DNA of 32,319 bases. Source: Nitrospirota bacterium. GTDB lineage: Bacteria; Nitrospirota; Nitrospiria; JACQBW01. The stretch spans positions 1 to 32,319 of the forward strand of contig JACOTA010000002.1 in the NCBI GenBank assembly GCA_016178585.1, written 5' to 3'. Made by a program: the position numbers and the translations under genes. Position 1 is the stretch's first letter, and every line of letters starts with the position of its first letter. The notes below the pieces were generated by a model, which worked only from the letters and a program-made list of their open reading frames with translations, had not been told where the DNA came from and ran no database searches. Shown here one piece after another: positions 16,696 through 25,454 of the stretch.

Positions 16696-17043
16696 TTAAC
16701 TTCTTCCACCTTCCTGATGAAACCTATGGAGCAATCGGTGAATGATTGGGGCCAAAAGTATTCCCGCAATAACAATGAAGATAAGCCCTGAAAAGAGTGC
16801 GTAACATCCGGCAAATATCTTTCCGGCAGTCGAATGAAGCTCATTGACCGGGCCCATACCCCCTAAAATCATCGAGGCATTTAGAAATGCATCTACCCAG
16901 GGGAGTCCTTCAATGAAATGGTATCCAAATATTCCGGCGGAAAGAGCGGTGATAACGACCAATGAGGCCACCCCGGCGTTGATTAAAATGCGTCCTAGAA
17001 ATACCCTAAAAGGGAGAACAGGATGGTTTTTGTGCTCAAACAT
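16696..17043 (-). CDS. K+-channel-like two-helix membrane protein with altered filter
   Basis: 115 aa arranged as helix (about 23-45), re-entrant loop (about 50-66) and second helix (about 75-103). The loop and second helix resemble ion-channel pores: WVDAFLNASMILGGMGPV, then TAGKIFAGCYALFSGLIFIVI, which parallels the pore helix, filter and inner helix of simple K+ channels. The filter position holds GGMGPV instead of TVGYGD, so K+ selectivity is unlikely or changed. A short His-rich cytoplasmic tail follows (HRLLHRFHQ). It begins 38 nt after the response-regulator gene on the same strand. No Shine-Dalgarno precedes the ATG. Function as a channel is inference. Confidence 0.7.
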   Translation of the reverse strand: MFEHKNHPVLPFRVFLGRILINAGVASLVVITALSAGIFGYHFIEGLPWVDAFLNASMILGGMGPVNELHSTAGKIFAGCYALFSGLIFIVIAGILLAPIIHRLLHRFHQEGGRS

Positions 17044-17081
17044 CGGAAGTATACGGGTTCAAAGGGTTCATTGCGGTCAGT

Positions 17082-18470
17082 TTAATTATCTTTTGCGGCG
17101 ATTTGATCAATCGAAACACCGAGAATCTGAAGTTTGTAAGCCAGCATTCGCCGGCTAATCCCCAGCATTTGGGCGGCCCGGGTTTGGACATAGTGATTTT
17201 TTTTAAGGGCTTTTACAATTAAATCTTTTTCAAATTCTTTTACCGCCTGTTCAAAATTAATTTCTCCGGAACTGTGGCCCTGTGTCAAAGGCATAGATTT
17301 AACCGATGATCGGCAGGTTTCCGGAATATCGTTGGGGGTAATCGTCGACCCGGAAGAAAGGGTATAAACCCGTGAAATAATATTTTCCAGCTCCCTGACA
17401 TTCCCGGGCCAATCATATTGAATGAGGCTCGCGAGCGCATCAGGGGCGATTTCTTTCACCGGTTTTTTTTCTTCGGCCGCTTTTTTCCTGATAAAATGCT
17501 TAACGAGCAACCCGATATCTTCTTTTCGTTCTCTCAGAGACGGGAGAAACAGAGGGACGACATTAATCCGGTAGTAAAGATCACTCCTGAAGTTTCCTTT
17601 TTTAACCTCTTCTTCCAGATTTTTATTGGTTGCTGTGATGAGTCTGACATCAGATTTAATGGTCTGATTTCCTCCCACCCTCATAAACTCTTTTTCCTGA
17701 ATCACCCGGAGAATCTTAGCCTGCGTCGTAAGGCTCAGGTCGCCGATTTCATCTAAGAACAGCGTCCCCTCGTGAGCCGCTTCAAACTGCCCGATCCTTT
17801 TTCCCTGGGCATCTGTAAAGGCCCCTCGTTCGTGCCCAAAAAGTTCGCTTTCAATAAGGGTTTCGGGAATGGCCGCGCAATTAATGGCAATAATGGGCTT
17901 ATCCCGCCGGCTGCTGTTATAGTGGAGGGCTCTCGCCACCAATTCTTTCCCTGTTCCGCTTTCGCCGGTAATGAGAACCGTTGTTTTGGTGTCGGCCAGG
18001 AGTTCTATTTTTTCATAGATATCGTGCATAACCTGGCTGATTCCAACCAGGTGCTCAAAATTATAAACCGTATTAATTTCCTGATGGAGCCTTTTGACCT
18101 CTTTTTCGAGAGAGTGTTTGGACAGCGCGTTCTGAATGACCAGAATCAGTTCTTCCGGGTCAAACGGCTTGGTCAGATAATCCGCGGCGCCCGCTTTAAT
18201 CGCTTCCACAGCAGCTTTTACCATTGACGTGCCGGTAAGCATAATGACGGGAAGATGAGGTTTCATTTGCCGAATAGCTTTTAGCGCCTCTATTCCGTTC
18301 ATCCCCGGCATGATAAGGTCAAGCAGCACCAGATCGATATCTCCTTCGTTGAGGAGGTTTAATCCGTCCTTCCCTCCCGCGGCGGTTTGTAGATTAAACC
18401 GGTCTTTTAGGGCGACTTTGAGAGTCTCACGGATGCTGGACTCGTCATCGATGATTAGAAGATTATGCAA
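17082..18470 (-). CDS. NtrC-family sigma54-dependent response regulator
   Basis: 462 aa. Receiver domain with acidic pair D8-D9, phospho-acceptor Asp51 in LLDLIMPGMNG and the conserved Lys in LTKPFD. The AAA+ domain has Walker A GESGTGKE near 170, the sigma54-contact loop as GAFTDA in place of GAFTGA, Walker B LFLDEIGD and the sensor region FRSDLYYRINV. The C-terminal Fis-type helix-turn-helix is QTRAAQMLGISRRMLAYKL. Start is TTG 18470. No histidine kinase is adjacent. It is in line with UPF0182 (27 nt) and the channel-like gene. GAFTDA variants occur in this family, so loss of activity is not implied. Confidence 0.94.
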   Translation of the reverse strand: MHNLLIIDDESSIRETLKVALKDRFNLQTAAGGKDGLNLLNEGDIDLVLLDLIMPGMNGIEALKAIRQMKPHLPVIMLTGTSMVKAAVEAIKAGAADYLTKPFDPEELILVIQNALSKHSLEKEVKRLHQEINTVYNFEHLVGISQVMHDIYEKIELLADTKTTVLITGESGTGKELVARALHYNSSRRDKPIIAINCAAIPETLIESELFGHERGAFTDAQGKRIGQFEAAHEGTLFLDEIGDLSLTTQAKILRVIQEKEFMRVGGNQTIKSDVRLITATNKNLEEEVKKGNFRSDLYYRINVVPLFLPSLRERKEDIGLLVKHFIRKKAAEEKKPVKEIAPDALASLIQYDWPGNVRELENIISRVYTLSSGSTITPNDIPETCRSSVKSMPLTQGHSSGEINFEQAVKEFEKDLIVKALKKNHYVQTRAAQMLGISRRMLAYKLQILGVSIDQIAAKDN

Positions 18471-18497
18471 TGTTTTTAAAATTCCTTTCCTGATCCG

Positions 18498-21182
18498 TTA
18501 TTTCTTATCCCGGGCTAATTGAGTTAAGGTTTGCTCCAGTTGATGGAGCATTTCGCCATAGTTTGTCCAGTTTCCTTCTTTGAGATACCGTTGCGCTTTT
18601 TGAAATTGATCGAAAGCAATTTTCCCGAGAGGCGTTTCCGTGACTTTTTTCCCTTCAGGTTCTGGAGAAGGCGGGCTTTCCGGGGCCGGTTTTTTGCCAA
18701 AAAGACTTTGGAGAGCCGTTTCAAGATTCTCTTCCATGACCAGTTGATTTCCGTAAGCCACAATAACCCTTCTTAATTCCGGAAGAGAGCCTGCTTCAGC
18801 GGCGAGATAAAGCGGCTCAATATAGAGAAGCGAGTCTTCAATCGGAATAACCAGCAGGCTCCCGCGAATGACCTGTGAACCGCGCTGATTCCAAAGCGAG
18901 AGCTGCTGGGAGATAAAGGCGTCTTGATCGATTCTGGCCTCCACCTGCCTTGGTCCGTAAATCAGTTTTTGTTTGGGGAAAAGATACATAATCAGCTTTC
19001 CGTAATTGGGTTCATCCGACCTTGCGGCAAGCCACGCAATCATGTTGTCCCTTTTTGAAGGCGTAAAAGAGTTGAGCAGGACAAATTCTTCTTTGTTTTC
19101 GTGTGGAAGCTTCATGATCGTATAATAAGGTTCCATGGCCCGATCCCCTTTCTTGGGGATATTAAAGAGGTCTTCTTTATTATAAAAAATTTGCGGGTCT
19201 TTCATGTGATACGTCGAATAAAGGTAAGCCTGTAAATTAAACATGTCGACGGGATACCGGATATGGCTTCGCAAATCTTTTGGCATTTTTTCGAGCGGGA
19301 GAAAGAGCCCTGGAAATATTTTAGCATAGGATTGGATAATGGGATCCTCCGGATCACTCATGTAAAGGAGGATTGACCCGTCATAGGCATCGACCGTGAT
19401 TTTGACCGCGTTCCGGATGTAATTTCCAAAACCGGCTACAGGTTGGGAATAGGGAATCATCGACGTCGTGGTGTAGCCGTCTAACATCCAGACCAAACGG
19501 CCTTCATCGGTAATGACCAGATAGACATCCTGGTCCAGCGTAATAAACGGGACAAGCCTGGAAACCCTTTCCTGGACATTCCGGAAATACATGATTCTGG
19601 AGTCGGCGGTAAGATCATTTGAAAGCAAGATTTTTAAACTGCCGAAATAAGCGGCAAAAACCAGCTTTTGTCCGAGAGACGAAAGGGAGACCCCACCCTT
19701 GCCTTGATAAGTCGTATAAACATTGGAATCTCCGGAGGGATAATCAAATTCTTTGGCTTTGGAATGGACAAAAACATATTCATTTGGAATCTCGCCAAAA
19801 TAAATTTCGGGACGGGTGATTTTTAAAGGGATGGTTGAAACCGGCGGGATGTCTTTGATGAAAAACTCCGGAAGACCCTCTTTTGAAATCCGGTTGACAG
19901 GCCCGAGGGATACCCCATAACCGTGTGTAAAAGTTAAATGTTCGTTGATCCAGTTTCTAATCGGTAGATTCTTATACGTCAGTTCTCTGGGAGACAGCGT
20001 GATTTGACGATACTCCCCGTTAATCCAGTATCGGTCGTTATCGACATCGACAAAATCATAGTAAGGTCGGATTTGTTGAAGCTGGCGATAAGTGACCGCC
20101 AGTGGTGCGTGGTCCCAGAGACGGACGTTTTTTAACGTTGTTTCATGTTTTGAAAGGACTTCTTTGTTCAAATTATCCGCCGCCGGGAATTCTTTGACTT
20201 CAATTTTATTTAAATTGTAGCCAAACCGGGTATTTTCGATATTCCGTTCAATATAGGGGCGTTCCATTACAATTTCATTGGGGGCGACTTTGAATCTCTG
20301 GACGAGGTCAGGCAGAATACTTCCCCCGAGAAATTGAACCGCGACCACTGTCCCGATGACAGCCAGGGGTATCCCGTAACCCTTTCTGAAACTGCTAACG
20401 ATCATTAGGACGCTTGCCAGAAGAGATAAAAGTGTCAAAAATTTTAGAACGGGTAGTCTTGTATAAATGTCGGCGTAAACCGCCCCATAGACGATCCCGC
20501 GTCTGGAATAGACCAGGTTGTAAATATCCAACTGGTATCCCCATGCCAGCACCAGAAAAAAGAGGGCAATCAGAATACTGATATGCTGTAATGGTTTCTG
20601 ATCAATGGAAAAACCTTGGGGATTAACCCGGATTCCTTCCTTGAAAATATAAAAAAGAACCACAAAAGCCAGGATGGTCAGAATTGAGACGGTAAACCAA
20701 TGTTGGAGAAAGGTGATAAAGGGAAGTTTGAAAACAAAGAAGCCAAGATCAATTCCCAACAGGGGATCTGGTCTCCCAAAGGATGAGGGATTGGAGAGCA
20801 ATAGAAAACTTTTCCATTCACTGGAACCCTGAACCCCGCTCAGAACGCCCCCGGCAAAGGAAACCAAAAGGATGGCGAGAGGAAAATAATTCTTCAAGAG
20901 GTTAAATGGAGGCGTATTGAGCTGGCTTTCCCACATCCCCCACGGACGGGTTGTTTTAAAACGGTTTACCCAAAGGAGGTTGGGGTAAATCAGCAAAAAG
21001 AATAAAATGCCAAAGACGCTCCCCAGTTGAATTTCAGTGAAAAGGGTTTTTGAAAAAACCTGTTCATAATGAATTTCTGAAAACCAGAGGGAATTGACAT
21101 AAAGAGAGATTAAATCCCCCGAAAAGAGGAAAAGAGTGATGAAAAGGATAAGAAGGGCCAGGTTTCTAATTCGCTGAATCAT
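18498..21182 (-). CDS. UPF0182 family membrane protein
   Basis: 894 aa, within the 900-residue range of this family of unknown function. The N-terminal third holds about seven membrane helices (LALLILFITLFLFSGDLI at the start). A large extracytoplasmic domain follows with family segments such as LWDHAPLAVTYRQLQQIRPYYDFVDVD (330-380), NEYVFVHSKAKEFDYPSG, YRQITLSPREL, and WLAARSDEPNYGKL near 690. The C-terminus is a Pro/Glu-rich linker (PAPESPPSPEPEGKK) and a helical tail. Its ATG overlaps the PP2C stop by 4 nt, so production of the two is coupled. Confidence 0.93.
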   Translation of the reverse strand: MIQRIRNLALLILFITLFLFSGDLISLYVNSLWFSEIHYEQVFSKTLFTEIQLGSVFGILFFLLIYPNLLWVNRFKTTRPWGMWESQLNTPPFNLLKNYFPLAILLVSFAGGVLSGVQGSSEWKSFLLLSNPSSFGRPDPLLGIDLGFFVFKLPFITFLQHWFTVSILTILAFVVLFYIFKEGIRVNPQGFSIDQKPLQHISILIALFFLVLAWGYQLDIYNLVYSRRGIVYGAVYADIYTRLPVLKFLTLLSLLASVLMIVSSFRKGYGIPLAVIGTVVAVQFLGGSILPDLVQRFKVAPNEIVMERPYIERNIENTRFGYNLNKIEVKEFPAADNLNKEVLSKHETTLKNVRLWDHAPLAVTYRQLQQIRPYYDFVDVDNDRYWINGEYRQITLSPRELTYKNLPIRNWINEHLTFTHGYGVSLGPVNRISKEGLPEFFIKDIPPVSTIPLKITRPEIYFGEIPNEYVFVHSKAKEFDYPSGDSNVYTTYQGKGGVSLSSLGQKLVFAAYFGSLKILLSNDLTADSRIMYFRNVQERVSRLVPFITLDQDVYLVITDEGRLVWMLDGYTTTSMIPYSQPVAGFGNYIRNAVKITVDAYDGSILLYMSDPEDPIIQSYAKIFPGLFLPLEKMPKDLRSHIRYPVDMFNLQAYLYSTYHMKDPQIFYNKEDLFNIPKKGDRAMEPYYTIMKLPHENKEEFVLLNSFTPSKRDNMIAWLAARSDEPNYGKLIMYLFPKQKLIYGPRQVEARIDQDAFISQQLSLWNQRGSQVIRGSLLVIPIEDSLLYIEPLYLAAEAGSLPELRRVIVAYGNQLVMEENLETALQSLFGKKPAPESPPSPEPEGKKVTETPLGKIAFDQFQKAQRYLKEGNWTNYGEMLHQLEQTLTQLARDKK

Positions 21183-21919
21183 GGGTTCTGAAACTGAATG
21201 AGCAAAAGAGTGATATTGTCCGCTCCGCCATGATCATTGGCGAGGTCGATTAACAGCTGGCTTTTTTTCTCGAGATCTTCGGGGCCGTTAAGCAAGTTTT
21301 CCATTTCATCCTTTTGGAGCATATTGGTTAAACCATCTGTGCAGAGGAGAAGTAAATCGTCTGACTGCAATGGGAGATTGATAATATCAGCTTCAACATG
21401 TTCCTGGGTTCCGACCGCCCGGCTTAAAACATGCTTCAATGGGTGATGTTCCACTTCGTCCGGCTGGAGGATCCCTTTCGTCACGTAATCGTTTACCAGA
21501 GAGTGGTCGGATGTCAATTGACGCAAATTACTTTTCCTTAAAAGATAAGCCCTGCTATCGCCAACATATCCGATAGAGGCATTATTCTGATGAAGCCAGG
21601 CAACCACCACTGTTGTGCCCATGCCGGTTGTTTCTGGTTTCTTTTTTCCCTCCTCGAAAATTTTTAAATTAGCTTTCTGGATGGCATCGTTCAAATAGTG
21701 GGATATTTGTTCAAGCCGGGAATCATCGGGTTGTTTTTTTACCCGGAGGGCGTTATAAGTTGTTTCAACAGCCAGTTTGCTGGCAACCTCTCCCGCCTTA
21801 TGTCCCCCCATGCCATCGGCAACGATAAATAACGATCCTTCAGGAAAAATACCGAAGGAATCCTCATTGGCCGTTCTCACTTTACCTTTATCGCTTTTTG
21901 CGGAAACCTGTATCGGCAA
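21179..21919 (-). CDS. PP2C-type serine/threonine protein phosphatase
   Basis: 246 aa, a compact bacterial PPM phosphatase of the Stp/PrpC type. All metal-site motifs are present: DKGKVRTANEDSF at the N-terminus, DGMGGHKAGEVAS near 35-47, GYVGDSRAYLL near 116, LLLLCTDGLTNML near 193 and GGADNITLLLI near the end. It should remove phosphate from Ser/Thr residues using two Mn2+ ions. No Hanks-type kinase is visible. It is first in the minus-strand run with UPF0182, the response regulator and the channel-like protein, and is divergent from ispE. Confidence 0.95.
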   Translation of the reverse strand: MPIQVSAKSDKGKVRTANEDSFGIFPEGSLFIVADGMGGHKAGEVASKLAVETTYNALRVKKQPDDSRLEQISHYLNDAIQKANLKIFEEGKKKPETTGMGTTVVVAWLHQNNASIGYVGDSRAYLLRKSNLRQLTSDHSLVNDYVTKGILQPDEVEHHPLKHVLSRAVGTQEHVEADIINLPLQSDDLLLLCTDGLTNMLQKDEMENLLNGPEDLEKKSQLLIDLANDHGGADNITLLLIQFQNP

Positions 21920-22036
21920 GGGGAAACCTCTCCAAAGTAGAAAACTTAATTCTATATAAGTCTCCTGACGATGTCTAGGCCATTTTCAAGAAACGGGCTT
22001 TTGAAAATTCTGCGCTAAAACCTCTTCAATTTTCAA

Positions 22037-22066
22037 TTGCCCTTTAAATTTCGAAAAAGGTATATT
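22037..22066 (+). promoter_or_regulatory. Promoter of ispE
   Basis: TTGCCC (22037-22042) and TATATT (22061-22066) are 18 bp apart. The ispE ATG begins six bases after the -10 box, so transcription would start at or beside the A of the start codon. Confidence 0.5.
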
Positions 22067-22072
22067 GGGGCC

Positions 22073-22924
22073 ATGGTCAAATCTTACGCAAAAATCAACC
22101 TGTTTTTGAAAATTTTAGACAGGCGTCCGGATGGTTACCACAACCTGATTTCGTTATTTCAAAGAATTGATTTATACGATGAGTTAGAATTTGAACCTCA
22201 AGAACATGGGATTGTCATCGAATCCGATGATCAAGGCCTTCCTGTGGATGGTTCAAACCTGGCCTATCGGGCCGCCGATTTGTTAGCTCGAAAAGCCAAA
22301 ATAAAAAAAGGCGTCCGGATTTCGATAAAAAAAAATATTCCGATCGGAGGCGGGTTAGGGGGCGGGAGCAGTAACGCGGCGTCGACTCTTCTAAAATTAA
22401 ACGAATTATGGGGTTTAAACTATTCCCTGATCGAGCTGGGGGAGATGGGAGCCTCCCTGGGAAGCGATATCCCTTTTTTCTGTTACCGGACTTCTTCCGC
22501 ATGGGTTTCCGGCAAGGGCGAAATGATCCAGCCGGTTGTCCTTCCTGCGGATTATTGGCTTTTGCTGGTGTTTCCTTCTTTCTCAATCAACACGGCTGAA
22601 GCCTATCAGCTTTGGGATTTGTCCCGAAACCCTGATAAAAATGGATTGACAAAAAAGGGAAATCATAATAAAATCTCAAGTTTTCAAACCCTGGCAGAAG
22701 AAGGTTTTAAAAACGATTTTGAAACCGTCCTCTTTGGCAAATATCCAGGATTAAGAGAGATTCAAGATCGTTTATATCAGGAAAAGGCTGAAAAAGTATT
22801 GCTGAGCGGGAGCGGGTCAACCATTTTTGCGGTTTTTTCGATGGAAAAAAAAGCAAGAGAGGCGGGAGAAAACCTGATAAAGGCGTTTTCTCACACGGGA
22901 ATTCAAGTCGTCCGGCCCATTTAA
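22073..22924 (+). CDS. ispE: 4-diphosphocytidyl-2-C-methyl-D-erythritol kinase
   Basis: GHMP kinase of the MEP isoprenoid pathway. The start is set at ATG 22073 (MVKSYAKINLFLKILDRRPDGYH), which is the family's canonical beginning; the open frame 12 codons further upstream is not conserved. The ATP loop is PIGGGLGGGSSNAASTL near 92-108, followed by LGSDIPFF, and the C-terminal LLSGSGSTIFAVF. Length is 283 aa, normal. No Shine-Dalgarno is visible and the -10 box is very close, so a leaderless message is possible. It heads the ispE, tRNA-Gln, prs, rplY, pth run. Confidence 0.95.
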   Translation: MVKSYAKINLFLKILDRRPDGYHNLISLFQRIDLYDELEFEPQEHGIVIESDDQGLPVDGSNLAYRAADLLARKAKIKKGVRISIKKNIPIGGGLGGGSSNAASTLLKLNELWGLNYSLIELGEMGASLGSDIPFFCYRTSSAWVSGKGEMIQPVVLPADYWLLLVFPSFSINTAEAYQLWDLSRNPDKNGLTKKGNHNKISSFQTLAEEGFKNDFETVLFGKYPGLREIQDRLYQEKAEKVLLSGSGSTIFAVFSMEKKAREAGENLIKAFSHTGIQVVRPI

Positions 22925-22960
22925 CAGGTCTCGAAAAAATTTCTTAAACTAAAGGATTAT

Positions 22961-23032
22961 TGGGGCGTCGACAAGCGGTAAGTCACGAGAATTTGGATCT
23001 CGCATGCCCAGGTTCGAATCCTGGCGCCCCAA
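22961..23032 (+). tRNA. tRNA-Gln (anticodon TTG)
   Basis: Full cloverleaf: acceptor TGGGGCG (22961-22967) pairs with CGCCCCA (23025-23031), discriminator A at 23032. The anticodon stem is CGAGA/TCTCG around loop ATTTGGA, giving anticodon TTG. The T arm is CCAGG-TTCGAAT-CCTGG. CCA is not encoded. The weak first pair (T-A) is typical of tRNA-Gln. It lies between ispE and prs, a placement shared with many bacteria, and is probably cut from their transcript. Confidence 0.95.
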
Positions 23033-23058
23033 TCAAGTTAATTCAATTCGGGTAAAAG

Positions 23059-24000
23059 ATGTCCATGGAAATGAAAATTTTTACAGGAAACTCAAATACT
23101 TCCCTGGTTAAGGAAATATGCGATTACCTTTCAATTCCATTGGGTCGGGCAACGGTTTCCCAGTTTAGCGATGGAGAAACGCAGGTTCGCCTTGATGAAA
23201 ATGTCAGAGGGATGGATATTTTTGTCATTCAATCGACTTCTGATCCGGCTGATCGGCATTTAATGGAAATGCTGGTTATGATTGACGCGCTCAAGAGGGC
23301 TTCGGCCGGCCGGATTACCGCTGTGATTCCCTATTTTGGCTATGCCCGGCAGGACCGAAAAGACCAGCCGAGAGTTCCGATTACAGCCAAACTCATTTCC
23401 GATCTGATTACCACGGCGGGAGCGAACAGGGTTCTGACGATGGATCTGCATGCGGGTCAAATTCAGGGGTTTTTTAATATTCCGGTGGATAATCTTTATG
23501 CCACGCCGATTCTTCTGGATTTCTTTAAAAATCAAGCGCTTAAAGATATCGTAGTGGTTTCTCCCGATGCGGGAGGTGTGGAAAGGGCGAGAGCCTATGC
23601 AAAACGCCTTAAAGCAGGCCTGGGGATCATCGATAAGCGGAGAGAGGGCCCAAACCGTGCAACGGTTATGAATCTGATTGGCGATGTTAAAAACAAAGAG
23701 GTTCTGATGGTAGATGATATGATCGATACGGCCGGGACCATTTCTGAGGGGGCAAAGGCCATTCATCATGCGGGCGCAAAAAAAATCATTGCCGGATGCA
23801 CCCATGGTGTTTTATCGGGTCCTGCCATTCAAAGGCTGAATGAATCGCCGATCGATCAAATTGTGGTGACCAATACCGTTCCGTTAAACGGGAAGGAGCA
23901 GGGTTGTCCGAAAATTAAAACCCTCTCGGTGGCTCCTCTTTTAGGTGAAGCGATCAAAAGAATTCATATCGAGGAATCGGTAAGTTCCTTATTTGTTTAG
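23059..24000 (+). CDS. prs: Ribose-phosphate pyrophosphokinase
   Basis: Makes PRPP from ribose-5-phosphate and ATP for purine, pyrimidine, His and Trp synthesis. 313 aa. Conserved: FTGNSN, the ATP segment YARQDRKDQPRVPITAK near 97-115, the DLHAGQIQGFF site, the flexible-loop KRREGPNRATVM and the PRPP-binding VDDMIDTAGTI near 219-229. ATG 23059 is chosen; two in-frame ATGs follow within five codons (MEMKIF, MKIF) and could also be used since no strong ribosome site distinguishes them. Confidence 0.96.
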   Translation: MSMEMKIFTGNSNTSLVKEICDYLSIPLGRATVSQFSDGETQVRLDENVRGMDIFVIQSTSDPADRHLMEMLVMIDALKRASAGRITAVIPYFGYARQDRKDQPRVPITAKLISDLITTAGANRVLTMDLHAGQIQGFFNIPVDNLYATPILLDFFKNQALKDIVVVSPDAGGVERARAYAKRLKAGLGIIDKRREGPNRATVMNLIGDVKNKEVLMVDDMIDTAGTISEGAKAIHHAGAKKIIAGCTHGVLSGPAIQRLNESPIDQIVVTNTVPLNGKEQGCPKIKTLSVAPLLGEAIKRIHIEESVSSLFV

Positions 24001-24037
24001 TGAATGAAGAAAAACAGTTTTTTTAAGGGAGAATGAA

Positions 24038-24769
24038 ATGCAAAAAGTAGATTTGACAGTCCAAAAAAGAGAGATAAGCGGTAAAGGACCGGCCAGGCAG
24101 TTAAGGTTTCAGGGGAAAATTCCGGCTGTTTTGTATAGCGCGGGAAAGTCTGCCCGGATTGTTTTGAACCCTTCCGATGTTAAAAGGGTGATCCATTCAA
24201 AAACGGGTGAAAACACCATTCTCAACATGAAGATTGAGGGAGAAGAAAATCAGCAGGATCGGCTGGCCATTTTCAAAGATTTTCAAAAAGATCCTTTAAC
24301 CGGCGCGGTCCTCCACGTAGACTTATTTGAAATTTCGATCGATAAGCCTTTGCGGGTTAAAGTTCCCCTGGAAATGGTGGGGAATCCTGTCGGTGTTAAA
24401 GAAGGGGGTATTCTTCAGCATCTCATCCGTGAGGTTGAAATTGAAGGCCTTCCTTTAGCCATTCCGGATCATCTTAAGTTTGACGTTTCTTCACTGCCCA
24501 TTGGGGGGGCTGTTCACGTGGATGAAATCCCTTTGGTTGAAGGGATACAGATGTTATCGGAAGGACGCCAGGTTGTCGTATCGGTTTCAGCGCCTATTTC
24601 AGAAGAAAAGCTGTCTGCTCTGCTGGAATCAGTGCCAAAAGAAACTAAAGAACCTGAAGTGATCGGCAAGAAAAAAGAGGAAGAAGGAGCGGCAGAAGGT
24701 AAAGGCGAGGCAAAAGGCAAAAAAGAGGAGGCAAAAGAGGAGAAGAAAGAGACTAAAGCCAAGAGTTAA
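24038..24769 (+). CDS. rplY: 50S ribosomal protein L25, long CTC form
   Basis: 243 aa, the two-domain TL5/CTC type. The N-terminal 5S rRNA-binding domain begins LTVQKREISGKGPARQLR and includes IPAVLY and DPLTGAVLHVDLFEI; the C-terminal domain includes VPLEMVGNPVGVKEGGIL and HVDEIPLVEG. The last 35 residues are a low-complexity Lys/Glu/Ala tail. AGGGAG lies six bases before the ATG. The stop is 2 nt from the pth GTG. Its place between prs and pth is the usual one. Confidence 0.96.
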   Translation: MQKVDLTVQKREISGKGPARQLRFQGKIPAVLYSAGKSARIVLNPSDVKRVIHSKTGENTILNMKIEGEENQQDRLAIFKDFQKDPLTGAVLHVDLFEISIDKPLRVKVPLEMVGNPVGVKEGGILQHLIREVEIEGLPLAIPDHLKFDVSSLPIGGAVHVDEIPLVEGIQMLSEGRQVVVSVSAPISEEKLSALLESVPKETKEPEVIGKKKEEEGAAEGKGEAKGKKEEAKEEKKETKAKS

Positions 24770-24771
24770 GC

Positions 24772-25335
24772 GTGACTATTATTGTGGGTTTGGGAAATCC
24801 CGGACAAAAATACGAAAAATCCCGCCACAATGTCGGCTTTATGGTTGTGGACTATTTAGCTGAAACGAACCAGATTCTCATCAATAAAAAAAATAATTTA
24901 TATGAATCTGGTTCAGGATTGCTTCTTTCCCATAAGGTTTTGTTGGTAAAACCTGCGACTTTCATGAATCAAAGCGGTATCGCTGTCCGACAGATTATCG
25001 ATTATTTTCATGAAAGCTCTGCCCGGCTCATCATTATTCATGATGAACTCGATATTCCCTTTGGAGAAATCCGGATTAAATTGAAAGGGGGATCAGGGGG
25101 ACATAACGGGGTAGCCTCCCTGATGGACTTTCTGAATACGGATCAATTTTTGCGTATCCGGGCGGGGATTGGCCGACCCGTCGAAAACGAAGATGTGGTT
25201 TCCTTTGTTTTGTCTCCCTTTTTCAAGGAACAGCAGGTTGTTTTACAGGGGATGATTAAAAAATCCGCTGAAGCGGTTAAAGAGGTTCTATCCTCAGGGG
25301 CTCATCAAGCCATGAATCTCTATAATCAGAGGTAA
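24772..25335 (+). CDS. pth: Peptidyl-tRNA hydrolase
   Basis: Frees tRNAs from prematurely released peptidyl-tRNA. 187 aa, starting at GTG with MTIIVGLGNPGQKYEKSRHN, which carries the catalytic His about 20 (RHNVGF). Further motifs: KPATFMNQSG near 63, IHDELDIPFGEIRIK near 89-103 and GGSGGHNGVASL near 106. The gene is adjacent to rplY, as in many bacteria. The 88-bp element begins 17 nt after its stop. Confidence 0.96.
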   Translation: MTIIVGLGNPGQKYEKSRHNVGFMVVDYLAETNQILINKKNNLYESGSGLLLSHKVLLVKPATFMNQSGIAVRQIIDYFHESSARLIIIHDELDIPFGEIRIKLKGGSGGHNGVASLMDFLNTDQFLRIRAGIGRPVENEDVVSFVLSPFFKEQQVVLQGMIKKSAEAVKEVLSSGAHQAMNLYNQR

Positions 25336-25351
25336 TACAGATAAATATTAA

Positions 25352-25439
25352 GAGAAGCAGCCGGCTTGGCCGGTGCGGAACGCGGGGTTCGGGGGCATCG
25401 GACGATTTCACGGAGTGAAACCGAACGGGCTCCTGAATA
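25352..25439 (+). repeat. 88-bp leader element, copy 2
   Basis: P1 here is CCGGC/GCCGG, a compensated change from CAGGC/GCCTG in copy 1. The 19-nt core is unchanged. P2 is TTTCAC/GTGAAA with a GGA loop and one C-C mismatch at the base; one pair of P3 becomes G-U. It ends 15 nt before the hppA ATG at 25455, with AGGAG in the gap. Confidence 0.85.
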
Positions 25440-25454
25440 AAATAGACTAGGAGA

